Source: Schoenoplectus triqueter
Lineage: Eukaryota > Streptophyta > Magnoliopsida > Poales > Cyperaceae
Assembly (NCBI GenBank): GCA_964058805.1
Contig: CAXKVV010002168.1
Coordinates: 310,001 to 374,000 of the forward strand
Reading direction: 5' to 3'
DNA length: 64,000 nucleotides
Numbering within the stretch: position 1 is the stretch's first letter; each line of letters opens with the position of its first letter. The notes beneath the pieces were generated by a model. That model ran no database searches. It saw only the letters and a program-made list of their open reading frames with translations, and was not told the origin of the DNA. The position numbers and the translations under genes are program-made. Positions 36,901 to 49,200 of the stretch are shown in pieces.

Positions 36901-39900
36901 TTTGCGCGCTCGAACTCATTTTCGGCGGTACCGAGGGCGTCGGGTATCGTTTTCATGTTTTGCGCGCCCGAATTCATTTTCGGCGGTACCGAGGGCGTCG
37001 GGTCCCGTTTTCTTGTTTTGCGCGCGTGGACTAGTTTTCGGACGCACCGAGGGCGTCGGGTCCCGTTTTCATGTTTTGCGCGCCCGAAATCGTTTTTGGC
37101 GGTACCGAGGGCGTCGGGTCTCGTTTTCATGTTTTGCGCTCCCGGACATGATTTTGACGGTAATGAGGGCGTCGGGTCCCGTTTTCATGTTTTGCGCACC
37201 CGGACTCGTTTTCGGCGGTACCGAGTGCGTCGGGTCCCGGACTCATTTTCGGCGGTATCGAGGGCGTCGTGTATCGTTTTCATGTTTTGCACCCGAACTC
37301 ATTTTCGGCTGTACCGAGGGCGTCGGGTCCCGATTTCAAGTTTTGCGTGCCCGGACTCGTTTTCGGCGGTACCGAGGGCGTCGGGTCCCGTTTTCACGTT
37401 TTGCGCGCCCGGACTTGTTTTCGGCGGTACCGAGCTCGTCGGGTCCCGGACTCATTTTCGGCGGTATCGAGGTCCCGGACTCATTTTCGGCGGTATCGAG
37501 GGCGTCGGGTATCGTTTTCATGTTTTGCACCCGAACTCATTTTCGGCTGTACCGAGGGCGTCGGGTCCCGATTTCAAGTTTTGCGTGCCCGGACTCGTTT
37601 TCGGCGGTACCGAGGGCGTCGGGTCCCGTTTTCACGTTTTGCGCGCCCGGACTTGTTTTCGGCGGTACCGAGCTCGTCGGGTCCCGGACTCATTTTCGGC
37701 GGTATCGAGGGCGTCGGGTATCGTTTTCATGTTTTGCGCGCCCGAACTCATTTTCGGCTGTACCGAGGGCGTCGGGTCCCGTTTTAATGTTTTGCGCGCC
37801 CGGACTCGTTTTCGGCGGTACCGAGGGCGTCGGGTCCCGTTTTCAAGTTTTGCGAGGCCGGACTCGTTTTCGGCGGGACCGAGGGCGTCGGGTCCCGTTT
37901 TCACGTTCTGCGCTCCCGGACTCGATTTTGACGGTAAGGAGGGCGTCGGGTCCCGTTTTTATGTTTTGCGCACCCGGACTCGTTTTCGGCGGTACCGAGG
38001 GTGTCGGGTCCCGTTTTCGCGTTTTGCGCGCCCGGAATCGTTTTCGGCGGTACCGAGCTCGTCGGGTATCGTTTCAATGTTTTGCGCGCCCGAACTCATT
38101 TTCGGCGGTACCGAGGGCGTCGGGTCCCGTTTTCATGTTTTGGGCGTCCGGACTCGTTTTCGGCGGTCTTGAGGGCGTCGGGTATCGATTTCATGTTTTG
38201 CGCGCCCGAATTCATTTTCGGCGGTAACGAGGGCGTCGGGTCCCGTTTTCATGTTTTGCGCACCCGGACTCGTTTTCGGCGGTACCGAGGGCGTCGGGTC
38301 CCGTTTTCACGTTTTGCGCGCCCGGACTTGTTTTCGGCGGTACCGAGCTCGTCGGGTCCCGGACTCATTTTCGGCAGTATCGAGGGCGTCGGATATCGTT
38401 TTCATGTTTTGCGCGCCCGAACTCATTTTCGGCTGTACCAAGGGCGTCGGGTCACATTTTAATGTTTTGCGCGCCCGGACTCGTTTTCGGCGGTACCGAG
38501 GGCGTCGGGTCCTGTTTTCATGTTTTGCGCGCCCGGACTCGTTTTGGACGGTACCGAGGGCCTCGGGTCCCGATTTCAAGTTTTGCGCGTCCGGACTCGT
38601 TTTCGACAATACCGAGGGCGTCGGGTATCGTTTTAATGTTTTGCGCGCCCGAACTCATTTTCGGCGGTACCGAGGGCGTCGGGTCCCGTGTTCATGTTTT
38701 GCGCGCCCGAACTCGTTTTCGGCGCTACCGAGGGCGTCGGGTCCTGTTTTCTTGTTTTGTGCATTCAGACTCGTTTTCGGCGGTCTCGAGGGCGTCGGGT
38801 CCCGTTTTCGGTGGTATCGAGGGCGTCGGGTATCGATTTCATGTTTTGCGCGCCCGAACTCATTTTCGGCAGTACCGAGGGCGTCGGGTATCGTTTTCAT
38901 GTTCTGCGCGCCCGAACTCATTTTCAGAGGCATAGAGGGCGTCGGTTCCCGTTTTCATGTTTTAAGCGCCCGGACTCGTTTTCGGCGGTACCGAGGTTGT
39001 CGGGTCTCGTTTTTATTTTTTGCGCTCCCGGACTCGATTTTGACGGTAACGAGGGCGTCGGGTCCCGTTTTCATGTTTTGCGGACACGGACTCGTTTTCG
39101 GCAGTACCGAGGGCGTCGGGTCCCGTTTTCACGTTTTGCGCGCCCGGACTTATTTCCGGTGGTACCGAGCTCGTCGGGTCCCGGACTCATTTTCGGCGGT
39201 ATCGAGGGCGTCGGGTATCGTTTTCATGTTTTGCGCGCCAGAACTCATTTTCGGCTGTACCGAGGGCGTCGGGTCCCGTTTTGATGTTTTGCGCGCCCGA
39301 ACTCGTTTTCGGCAGTACCGAGGTTGTCGGGTCCCGTTTTCATCTTTTGCGCGCCCGGATTCGTTTTCGGCGGTACCCAGGGCGTCGGGTCCTATTTTCA
39401 TGTTTTGCGCGCCCGGACTCGTTTTCGACGGTACCGAGGGACTCGGGTCCCGTTTTAATGTTTTGCGCCCCCGAACTCATTTTCGGTGGTACCGACAGCG
39501 TCGGGTCCCGTTTTCATGTTTTGCGCGTCCGGACTCATTTTCGGCACTACCGTGGACGTCGGGTCCCGTTTTCATGTTTTGTGAGTCCGGACTCGTTTTC
39601 GATGGTCTCGAGGGCGTCGGGTCCCGTTTTCGGTGGTGTCGAGGGCGTCGGGTATCGATTTCATGTTTTGCGCGCCCGAACTCATTTTCGGCGGTACCGA
39701 GGGCGTCGGCTATCGTTTTCCTGTTTTGCGCGCCCGAACTCATTTTCGGCGGTACCGAGGGCGTCGGGTCCCGTTTTCATGTTTTGCGCGCCCGGACTCG
39801 TTTTCGGCGGTACCGAGGGCGTCGGGTCCCGTTTTCAGTGGTATCGAGGGCATCGGGTATCGATTTCATGTTTTGCGCGCTCGAACTCATTTTCGGCGGT

Positions 39901-42900
39901 ACCGATGGCGTCGGGTATCGTTTTCATGTTTTGCGCGCCCAAACTCATTTTCGGCGGTACCGAGGGCGTCGGGTCCCGTTTTCATGTTTTGCGCGCGTGG
40001 ACTAGTTTTCGGAGGCACCGAGGGCGTCGGGTCCCGTTTTCATGTTTTGCGCGCCCGGACTTGTGTTCGGCGGTACCGAGGGCGTCGGGTCTCGTTTCCA
40101 TGTTTTGCGCTCCCGGACTCCATTTTGACGGTACCGAGGGCGTCGTGTCCTGTTTTCATGTTTTGCGCACGTGGACTAGTTTTCGGAGGCACCGAGGGCG
40201 TCGGGTCCCGTTTTCATGTTTTACGCGCCCGGACTCGTTTTCGGCGGAACCGAGGGCGTCGGGTCTCGTTTTCATGTTTTGTGCGTCCGGACTCGTTTTC
40301 GGCGGTCTTGAGGGCGTCGGGTATCGATTTCATGTTTTGCGCGCCCGAATTCATTTTCGGCGGTAACGAGGGCGTCGGGTCCCGTTTTCATGTTTTGCGC
40401 ACCCGGACTCGTTTTCGGCGGTACCGAGGGCGTCGGGTCCCGTTTTAACGTTTTGCGCGCCCGGACTTGTTTTCGGCGGTACCGAGCTCGTCGGGTCCCG
40501 GACTCATTTTCGGCGGTATCGAGGGCGTCGGGTATCGTTTTCATGTTTTGCGCGCCCGAACTCATTTTCGGCTGTACCGAGGGCGTCGGGTCCCGTTTTA
40601 ATGTTTTACGCGCCCGGACTCGTTTTCGGCGGTACCGAGGGCGTCGGGTCCCGTTTTCAAGTTTTGCGAGGCCGGACTCGTTTTCGGCGGGACCGAGGGC
40701 GTCGGGTCCCGTTTTCACGTTCTGCGCTCCCGGACTCGATTTTGACGGTAAGGAGGGCGTCGGGTCCCGTTTTCATGTTTTGCGCACCCGGACTCGTTTT
40801 CGGCGGTACCGAGGGTGTCGGGTCCCGTTTTCGCGTTTTGCGCGCCCGGAATCGTTTTCGGCGGTACCGAGCTCGTCGGGTATCGTTTCAATGTCTTGCG
40901 CGCCCGAACTCATTTTCGGCGGTACCGAGGGCGTCGGGTCCCGTTTTCATGTTTTGGGCGTCCGGACTCGTTTTCGGCGGTCTTGAGGGCGTCGGGTATC
41001 GATTTCATGTTTTGCGCGCCCGAATTCATTTTCGGCGGTAACGAGGGCGTCGGGTCCCGTTTTCATGTTTTGCGCACCCGGACTCGTTTTCGGCGGTACC
41101 GAGGGCGTCGGGTCCCGTTTTCACGTTTTGCGCGCCCGGACTTGTTTTCGGCGGTACCGAGCTCGTCGGGTCCCGGACTCATTTTCGGCAGTATCGAGGG
41201 CGTCGGATATCGTTTTCATGTTTTGCGCGCCCGAACTCATTTTCGGCTGTACCAAGGGCGTCGGGTCACATTTTAATGTTTTGCGCGCTCGGACTAGTTT
41301 TCGGCGGTACCGAGGGCGTCGGGTCCTGTTTTCATGTTTTGCGCGCCCGGACTCGTTTTGGACGGTACCGAGGGCCTCGGGTCCCGATTTCAAGTTTTGC
41401 GCGTCCGGACTCGTTTTCGACAATACCGCGGGCGTCGGGTATCGTTTTAATGTTTTGCGCGCCCGAACTCATTTTCGGCGGTACCGAGGGCGTCGGGTCC
41501 CGTGTTCATGTTTTGCGCGCCCGAACTCGTTTTCGGCGCTACCGAGGGCGTCGGGTCCTGTTTTCTTGTTTTGTGCATTCGGACTCGTTTTCGGCGGTCT
41601 CGAGGGCGTCGGGTCCCGTTTTCGGTGGTATCGAGGGCGTCGGGTATCGATTTCATGTTTTGCGCGCCCGAACTCATTTTCGGCAGTACCGAGGGCGTCG
41701 GGTATCGTTTTCATGTTCTGCGCGCCCGAACTCATTTTCAGAGGCATAGAGGGCGTCGGGTCCCGTTTTCTTGTTTTAAGCGCCCGGACTCGTTTTCGGC
41801 GGTACCGAGGTTGTCGGGTCTCGTTTTTATGTTTTGCGCTCCCGGACTCGATTTTGACGGTAACGAGGGCGTCGGGTCCCGTTTTCATGTTTTGCGGACA
41901 CGGACTCGTTTTCGGCAGTACCGAGGGCGTCGGGTCCCGTTTTCACGTTTTGCGCGCCCGGACTTATTTCCGGTGGTACCGAGCTCGTCGGGTCCCGGAC
42001 TCATTTTCGGCGGTATCGAGGGCGTCGGGTATCGTTTTCATGTTTTGCGCGCCAGAACTCATTTTCGGCTGTACCGAGGGCGTCGGGTCCCGTTTTGATG
42101 TTTTGCGCGCCCGGACTCGTTTTCGGCAGTACCGAGGTTGTCGGGTCCCGTTTTCATCTTTTGCGCGCCCGGATTCGTTTTCGGCGGTACCCAGGGTGTC
42201 GGGTCCTATTTTCATGTTTTGCGCGCCCGGACTCGTTTTCGACGGTACCGAGGGACTCGGGTCCCGTTTTAATGTTTTGCGCCCCCGAACTCATTTTCGG
42301 CGGTACCGACAGCGTCGGGTCCCGTTTTCATGTTTTGCGCGTCCGGACTCATTTTCGGCACTACCGTGGACGTCGGGTCCCGTTTTCATGTTTTGTGAGT
42401 CCGGACTCGTTTTCGATGGTCTCGAGGGCGTCGGGTCCCGTTTTCGGTGGTGTCGAGGGCGTCGGGTATCGATTTCATGTTTTGCGCGCCCGAACTCATT
42501 TTCGGCGGTACCGAGGGCGTCGGCTATCGTTTTCCTGTTTTGCGCGCCCGAACTCATTTTCGGCGGTACCGAGGGCGTCGGGTCCCGTTTTCATGTTTTG
42601 CGCGCCCGGACTCGTTTTCGGCGGTACCGAGGGCGTCGGGTCCCGTTTTCAGTGGTATCGAGGGCATCGGGTATCGATTTCATGTTTTGCGCGCGCGAAC
42701 TCATTTTCGGCGGTACCGATGGCGTCGGGTATCGTTTTCATGTTTTGCGCGCCCAAACTCATTTTCGGCGGTACCGAGGGCGTCGGGTCCCGTTTTCATG
42801 TTTTGCGCGCGTGGACTAGTTTTCGGAGGCACCGAGGGCGTCGGGTCCCGTTTTCATGTTTTGCGCGCCCGGACTCGTTTTCGGCGGTACCGAGGGCGTC

Positions 42901-44930
42901 GGGTCCCGTTTTAACGTTTTGCGCGCCCGGACTTGTTTTCGGCGGTACCGAGCTCGTCGGGTCCCGGACTCATTTTCGGCGGTATCGAGGGCGTCGGATA
43001 TCGTTTTCATGTTTTGCGCGCCCGAACTCATTTTCGGCTGTACCAAGGGCGTCGGGTCACGTTTTAATGTTTTGCGCGCCCGGACTCGTTTTCGGCGGTA
43101 CCGAGGGCGTCGGGTCCCATTTTCACGTTTTGCGCGCTCGGACTCGTTTTCGTCGGTACCGAGGTTGTCGGGTCCCGTTTTCATGTTTTGCGCGCCCGGA
43201 CTCGTTTTCGGCGGTACCCAGGGCGTCGGGTCCTGTTTTCATGTTTTGCGCGCCCGGACTCGTTTTGGACGGTACCGAGGGCCTCGGGTCCCGATTTCAA
43301 GTTTTGCGCGTCCGAACTCGTTTTCGACAATACCGAGGGCGTCGGGTATCGTTTTAATGTTTTGCGCGCCCGAACTCATTTTCGGCGGTACCGAGGGCGT
43401 CGGGTCCCGTTTTCATGTTTTGCGCGCCCGAACTCGTTTTCGGCGCTACCGAGGGCGTCGGGTCCTATTTTCTTGTTTTGTGCATTCGGACTCGTTTTCG
43501 GCGGTCTCGAGGGCGTCGGGTCCCGTTTTCGGTGGTATCGAGGGCGTCGGGAATCGATTTCATGTTTTGCGCGCCCGAACTCATTTTCGGCAGTACCAAG
43601 GGCGTCGGGTATCGTTTTCATGTTTTGCGCGCCCGAACTCATTTTCAGAGGCACAGAGGGCGTCGGGTCCCGTTTTCATGTTTTAAGCGCCCGGACTCGT
43701 TTTCGGCGGTACCGAGGTTGTCGTGTCTCGTTTTCATGTTTTGCGCTCCCGGACTCGATTTTGACGGTAACGAGGGCGTCGGGTCCCGTTTTCATGTTTT
43801 GCGGACACGGACTCGTTTTCGGCAGTACCGAGGGCGTCGGGTCCCGTTTTCACGTTTTGCGCGCCCGGACTTATTTCCGGTGGTACCGAGCTCGTCGGGT
43901 CCCGGACTCATTTTCGGCGGTATCGAGGGCGTCGGGTATCGTTTTCATGTTTTGCGCGCCAGAACTCATTTTCGGCTGTACCGAGGGCGTCGGGTCCCGT
44001 TTTGATGTTTTGCGCGCCCGGACTCGTTGTCGGCGGTACCGAGGTTGTCGTGTCCCGTTTCATCTTTTGCGCGCCCGGATTCGTTTTCGGCGGTACCCAG
44101 GGCGTCGGGTCCTATTTTCATGTTTTGCGCGCCCGGACTCGTTTTCGACGGTACCGAGGGACTCGGGTCCCGTTTTAATGTTTTGCGCCCCCGAACTCAT
44201 TTTCGGCGGTACCGACAGCGTCGGGTCCCGTTTTCATGTTTTGCGCGTCCGGACTCGTTTTCGATGGTCTCGAGGGCGTCGGGTCCCGTTTTCGGTGGTG
44301 TCGAGGGCGTCGGGTATCGATTTCATGTTTTGCGCGCCCGAACTCATTTTCGGCGGTACCGAGGGCGTCAAGTCCCGTTTTCATGTTTTGCGCGCGCGGA
44401 CTAGTTTTCGGAGGCACCGAGGGCGTCGGTTCCCGTTTTCATGTTTTGCGCGCCCGGACTCGTTTTCGGCGGTACCGAGGGCGTCGGGTCCCGTTTTCAG
44501 TGGTATCGAGGGCGTCGGGTCCCGTTTTCAGGGGTATCGATTTCATGTTTTGCACGCTCGAACTCATTTTCGGCGGTACCGAGGGCGTCGGGTATCGTTT
44601 TCATGTTTTGCGCGCCCGAACTCATTTTCGGCGGTACCGAGGGCGTCGGGTCCCGTTTTCATGTTTTGCGCGCGTGGACTAGTTTTCGGAGGCACCAAGG
44701 GCGTCGGGTCCCGTTTTCACGTTTTGCGCGCCCGGACTTGTTTTCGGCGGTACCTAGCTCGTCGGGTCCCGGACTCATTTTCGGCGGTATCGAGGGCGTC
44801 GGGTATCGTTTTCATGTTTTTCGCTCCCGAACTCATTTTCGGCTGTACCGAGGGCGTCGGGTCCTATTTTCATGTTTTGTGCGCCCGAACTCATTTTCGG
44901 CAGTACCGAGGGCGTCGGGTCCCGTTTTAG
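33500..44930 (+). repeat. 2.8-3.1 kb higher-order repeat family
   Basis: Long matching stretches recur at offsets of 2885, 3065 and 2949 bp between 33.5-36.3 and 36.4-39.3 kb, and at 2814 bp between about 37630-40070 and 40444-42885. A partial fourth copy starts near 42860. Shared markers include a missing half unit at catgttttgcacccgaac (34397, 37282, 37522), tttccggtggtacc, tttcagaggca and cgacagcgtcggg (39492, 42306, 44213). The step from 3065 to 2949 is 116 bp, two monomers. The 2814-bp pair is very similar, with scattered substitutions. Boundaries are approximate because blocks overlap and nest. Confidence 0.85.
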
Positions 44931-46230
44931 TGTTTTGCGCGCCCGGACTTGTTTTCGGAGCTACCGAGGGCGTCGGGTCCCGTTTTCATGTTTTGTGCGT
45001 CTGGACTCGTTTTCGGCGGTCTTGAGGGCGTCAGGTCCCATTTTCGGCTGTATCGAGGGCGTCGGGTATGGTTTTCATGTTTTGCGCGCCCGAACTCATT
45101 TTCGGCTGTACCAAAGGCGTCGGGTCCCGTTTTAATGTTTTGCGCGCCCGGACTCGTTTTCGGCGGTACCGAGGGCGTCGGGTCCCGATTTCATGTTTTG
45201 CGCGCCCGGACTCGTTTTCGGCGGTACCGAGGGCGTCCGGTCCCGTTTTCACGTTTTGCGCGCCCGGACTTGTTTTCGGCGGTACCGAGCGTGTTGGGTC
45301 CCGGACTCATTTTCGGCGGTATCGAGGGCGTCGGGTATCGTTTTCATGTTTTGCGCGCCCGAACTCATTTTCGGCTGTACCAAGGGCGTCGGGTCCCGTT
45401 TTAATGCTTTGCGCGCCCGGACTCGTTTTCGGCTGTACCGAGGGCGTCGGGTCCCGTTTTCACGTTTTGCACGCCCGGACTCGTTTTCGGCGGTACCGAG
45501 CTCGTCGGGTCCCGGACTCATTTTCGGCGGTATCGAGGGCGTCGGGTATCGTTTTTATGTTTTGCGTGCCCGAACTCATTTTCGGTTGTACCGAGGGCGT
45601 CGGGACCCGTTTTAATGTTTTGCGCGCCCGGACTCGTTTTCGGCGGTACAGAGGGCGTGGGGTCCCGTTTTCATGTTTTGCGCTCCCGGACTCGTTTTCG
45701 GCGGTACCGAGGGCGTCGGGTCCCGTTTTCACGTTTTGCGTTCCCGGACTCGTTTTCGGCAATATCGAGGGCGTCGGGTCCCGTTTTAATGTTTTGCGCG
45801 CCCGGACTCGTTTTCGGCGGTCTCGAGCGCGTCGGGTATCGTTTTCATGTTTTGCGCGCCCGAACTTCTTTTCGGCGGTACCGAGGACGTCGGGTCCCGT
45901 TTTCACGTTTTGCGCGCCCGGACTCGTTTTCGGCGGTACCGAGGGCATCGGGTCCCGTTTTCACGTTTTGCGCGACCGGACTCGTTTTTGGCGGAACCGA
46001 GGGCGTCAGGTCCCGTTTTCACGTTTTGCGCGCCCGAACTCGTTTTCGGCGGTACAGAGGTTGTCGGGTCCCGTTTTAATGTTTTGCGCGCCCGGACTCG
46101 TTTTCGGCGGTCTCGAAGGCGTCGGGTCTCGTTTTCGACGGTACCGAGGGCTTCGTGTCACATTTTCTTGTTTTGCGCGCCCGGACTCATTTTCAGCGGT
46201 ACCTAGGGCGTCGGGTCCCTTTTTCATGTT

Positions 46231-49200
46231 TTGCGCGCCCGGACTCGTTTTAGACAGTACCGAGGGCGGTCCCGTTCTCAAGTTTTGGAGGTACGTCGGG
46301 TATCGTTTTCATGTTTTGCGCGCCCGAACTCATTTTCGGAGGTACCGAGGGCGACGGGTCCCGTTTTCATGTTTTGCGCGCTCGGACTCGTTTTCGGCGG
46401 TACCGAGGGCGTCGGGTCTCGTTTTATCGTTTTGCGTGCCCTGACTTGCTTTCGGCGATATCGAGGGCGTCGGGTCCCGTTTTAAAGTTTTGCGCGCCCG
46501 GACTCATTTTCGGCGGTGTCGAGGGCGTCGGGTATCGTTTTCATGTTCTGCGCACCTGAACTCATTTTCGGCGGTACCGAGGGCGTCGGGTCCCGTTTTC
46601 ATGTTTTACGCGCCCGGACTCGTTTTCGTCGGTACCGAGGGCATCGGGTCCCGTTTTCACGTTTTGCGCGCCCGGACTCGTTTTCGGCGGTACCGAGGGC
46701 GTCGGGTATCGTTTTCTTGTTTTGCGCGCCCGAACTCATTTTCGGCGGTACCGAGGGCGTCGGGTCCTGTTTTCATGATTTTGGTGCGTGGACTAGTTTT
46801 CGGAGGTACCGAGGGCGTCGGCTCCCGTTTTCATGTTTTGCGCGCCCGGACTCGTTTTCGGCGGTACCGAGGGCGTCGGGTCTCGTTTTCACGTTTTGCG
46901 CTCTCGGACTCGTTTTTGACGGTAACGAGGGCGCCGGGTCCCGTTTTCTTGTTTTGCACGCCCGGACTCATTTTCGGCGGTACCGAGAGCGTCGGGTCCC
47001 GTTTTCACGTTTTGCGCGCCCGGACTTGTTTTCGGCGGTATCGAGCTCGTCGGGTCCTGGACTCATTTTCGGCGGTATCGAGGGCGTCGGGTATCGTTTT
47101 CACGTTTTGCGCGCCCGAACTCATTTTCGACGGTACCGAGGGCGTTGGGTCCCATTTTCATGTTTTGCGCGCCTGGACTCGTTTTCGGTGGTACCGAGGG
47201 CGTCGGGTCCCGTTTTCACGTTTTGCGTTCCCGGACTCGTTTTCGGCGGTCTCGAGGGCGTCGGGTATCGTTTTCACGTTTTGCGCGCCCGAACTCATTT
47301 TCGACGGTACCGAGGGCGTCGGGTCCCGTTTTCATGTTTTGCGTGCCCGGACACGTTTTCGGCGGTACAGAGGGCGTCGGGACCTGTTTTAATGTTTTGC
47401 GCGCCCGGACTCATTTTCGGCGGTCTCGAGGGCGTCGAGTATTGTTTTCACGTTTTGCGCGCCCGAACTCTTTTTCGGCGGTACCAAGGGCGTCGGGTAT
47501 CGTTTTCATGTTTTGCGCGCCCGAACTCATTTTCGGAGGTGCCGAGGGCGTCGGGTCCCGTTTTCATGTTTTGCGCGCGTGGACTAGTTTTCGGAGGTAC
47601 CGAGAGCGTCGGGTCCCGTTTTCATGTTTTGCGCGCCCGGACTCGTTTTCGGTGGTACCGAGGGCGTCGGGTCCCGTTTTCACGTTTTGCGTTCCCGGAC
47701 TCGTTTTCGGCGATATCGAGGGCGTCGGGTCCCGTTTTAATGTTTTGCGCGCCCGGACTCGTTTTCGGCGGTCTCGAGGGCGTCGGGTATCGTTTTCATG
47801 TTTTGCGCGCCCGAACTTATTTTCGGCGGTCTCGAGCGCGTCGGGTATCGTTTTCATGTTTTGCGCGCCCGAACTTCTTTTCGGCGGTACCGAGGGCGTC
47901 GGGTCCCGTTTTCACGTTTTGCGCGCCCGCACTCGTTTTCGGCGGTACCGAGGGCGTCGGGTCCCGTTTTCACGTTTTGCGCGACCGGACTCGTTTTCGG
48001 CGGTACAGAGGGCGTCGGGTCCCGTTTTCACGTTTTGCGCGCCCGGACTCGTTTTCGGCGGTCTCGAAGGCGTCGGGTCTCGTTTTCGACGGTACCGAGG
48101 GCTCGTGTCACATTTTCTTGTTTTGCGCGCCCGGACTCATTTTCAGCGGTACCTAGGGCGTCGGGTCCCTTTTTCATGTTTTGCGCGCCCGGACTCGTTT
48201 TAGACAGTACCGAGGGCGGTCCCGTTCTCAAGTTTTGGAGGTACGTCGGGTATCGTTTTCATGTTTTGCGCGCCCGAACTCCTTTTCGGAGGTACCGAGG
48301 GCGACGGGTCCCGTTTTCATGTTTTGCGCGCTCGGACTCGTTTTCGACGGTACCGAGGGCGTCGGGTCTCGTTTTATCGTTTTGCGTGCCCGGACTTGTT
48401 TTCGGCGATATCGAGGGCGTCGGGTCCCGTTTTAATGTTTTGCGCGCCCGGACTCATTTTCGGCGGTGTCGAGGGCGTTGGGTATCGTTTTCATGTTCTG
48501 CGCACCTGAACTCATTTTCGGCGGTACCGAGGGCGTCGGGTCCCGTTTTCATGTTTTACGCGCCCGGACTCGTTTTCGTCGGTACCGAGGGCGTCGGGTC
48601 CCGTTTTCATGTTTTGCGCGCCCGGACTCGTTTTCGGCGGTACCGAGGGCGTCGGGTATCGTTTTCTTGTTTTGCGCGCCCGAACTCATTTTCGGCGGTA
48701 CCGAGGGCGTCGGGTCCTGTTTTCATGATTTTGGCGCGTGGACTAGTTTTCGGAGGTACCGAGGGCGTCGGCTCCCGTTTTCATGTTTTGCGCGCCCGGA
48801 CTCGTTTTCAGCGGTACTGAGGGCGTCGGGTATCGTTTTCACGTTTTGCGCTCTCGGACTCGTTTTTGACGGTAACGAGGGCGCCGGGTCCCGTTTTCTT
48901 GTTTTGCACGCCCGGACTCATTTTCGGCGGTACCGAGAGCGTCGGGTCCCGTTTTCACGTTTTGCGCGCCCGGACTTGTTTTCGGCGGTACCGAGCTCGT
49001 CGGGTCCTGGACTCATTTTCGGCGGTATCGAGGGCGTCGGGTATCGTTTTCACGTTTTGCGCGCCCGAACTCATTTTCGACGGTACCGAGGGCGTTGGGT
49101 CCCGTTTTCATGTTTTGCGCGCCCGGACTCGTTTTCGGTGGTACCGAGGGCGTCGGGTCCCGTTTTCACGTTTTGCGTTCCCGGACTCGTTTTCGGAGGT

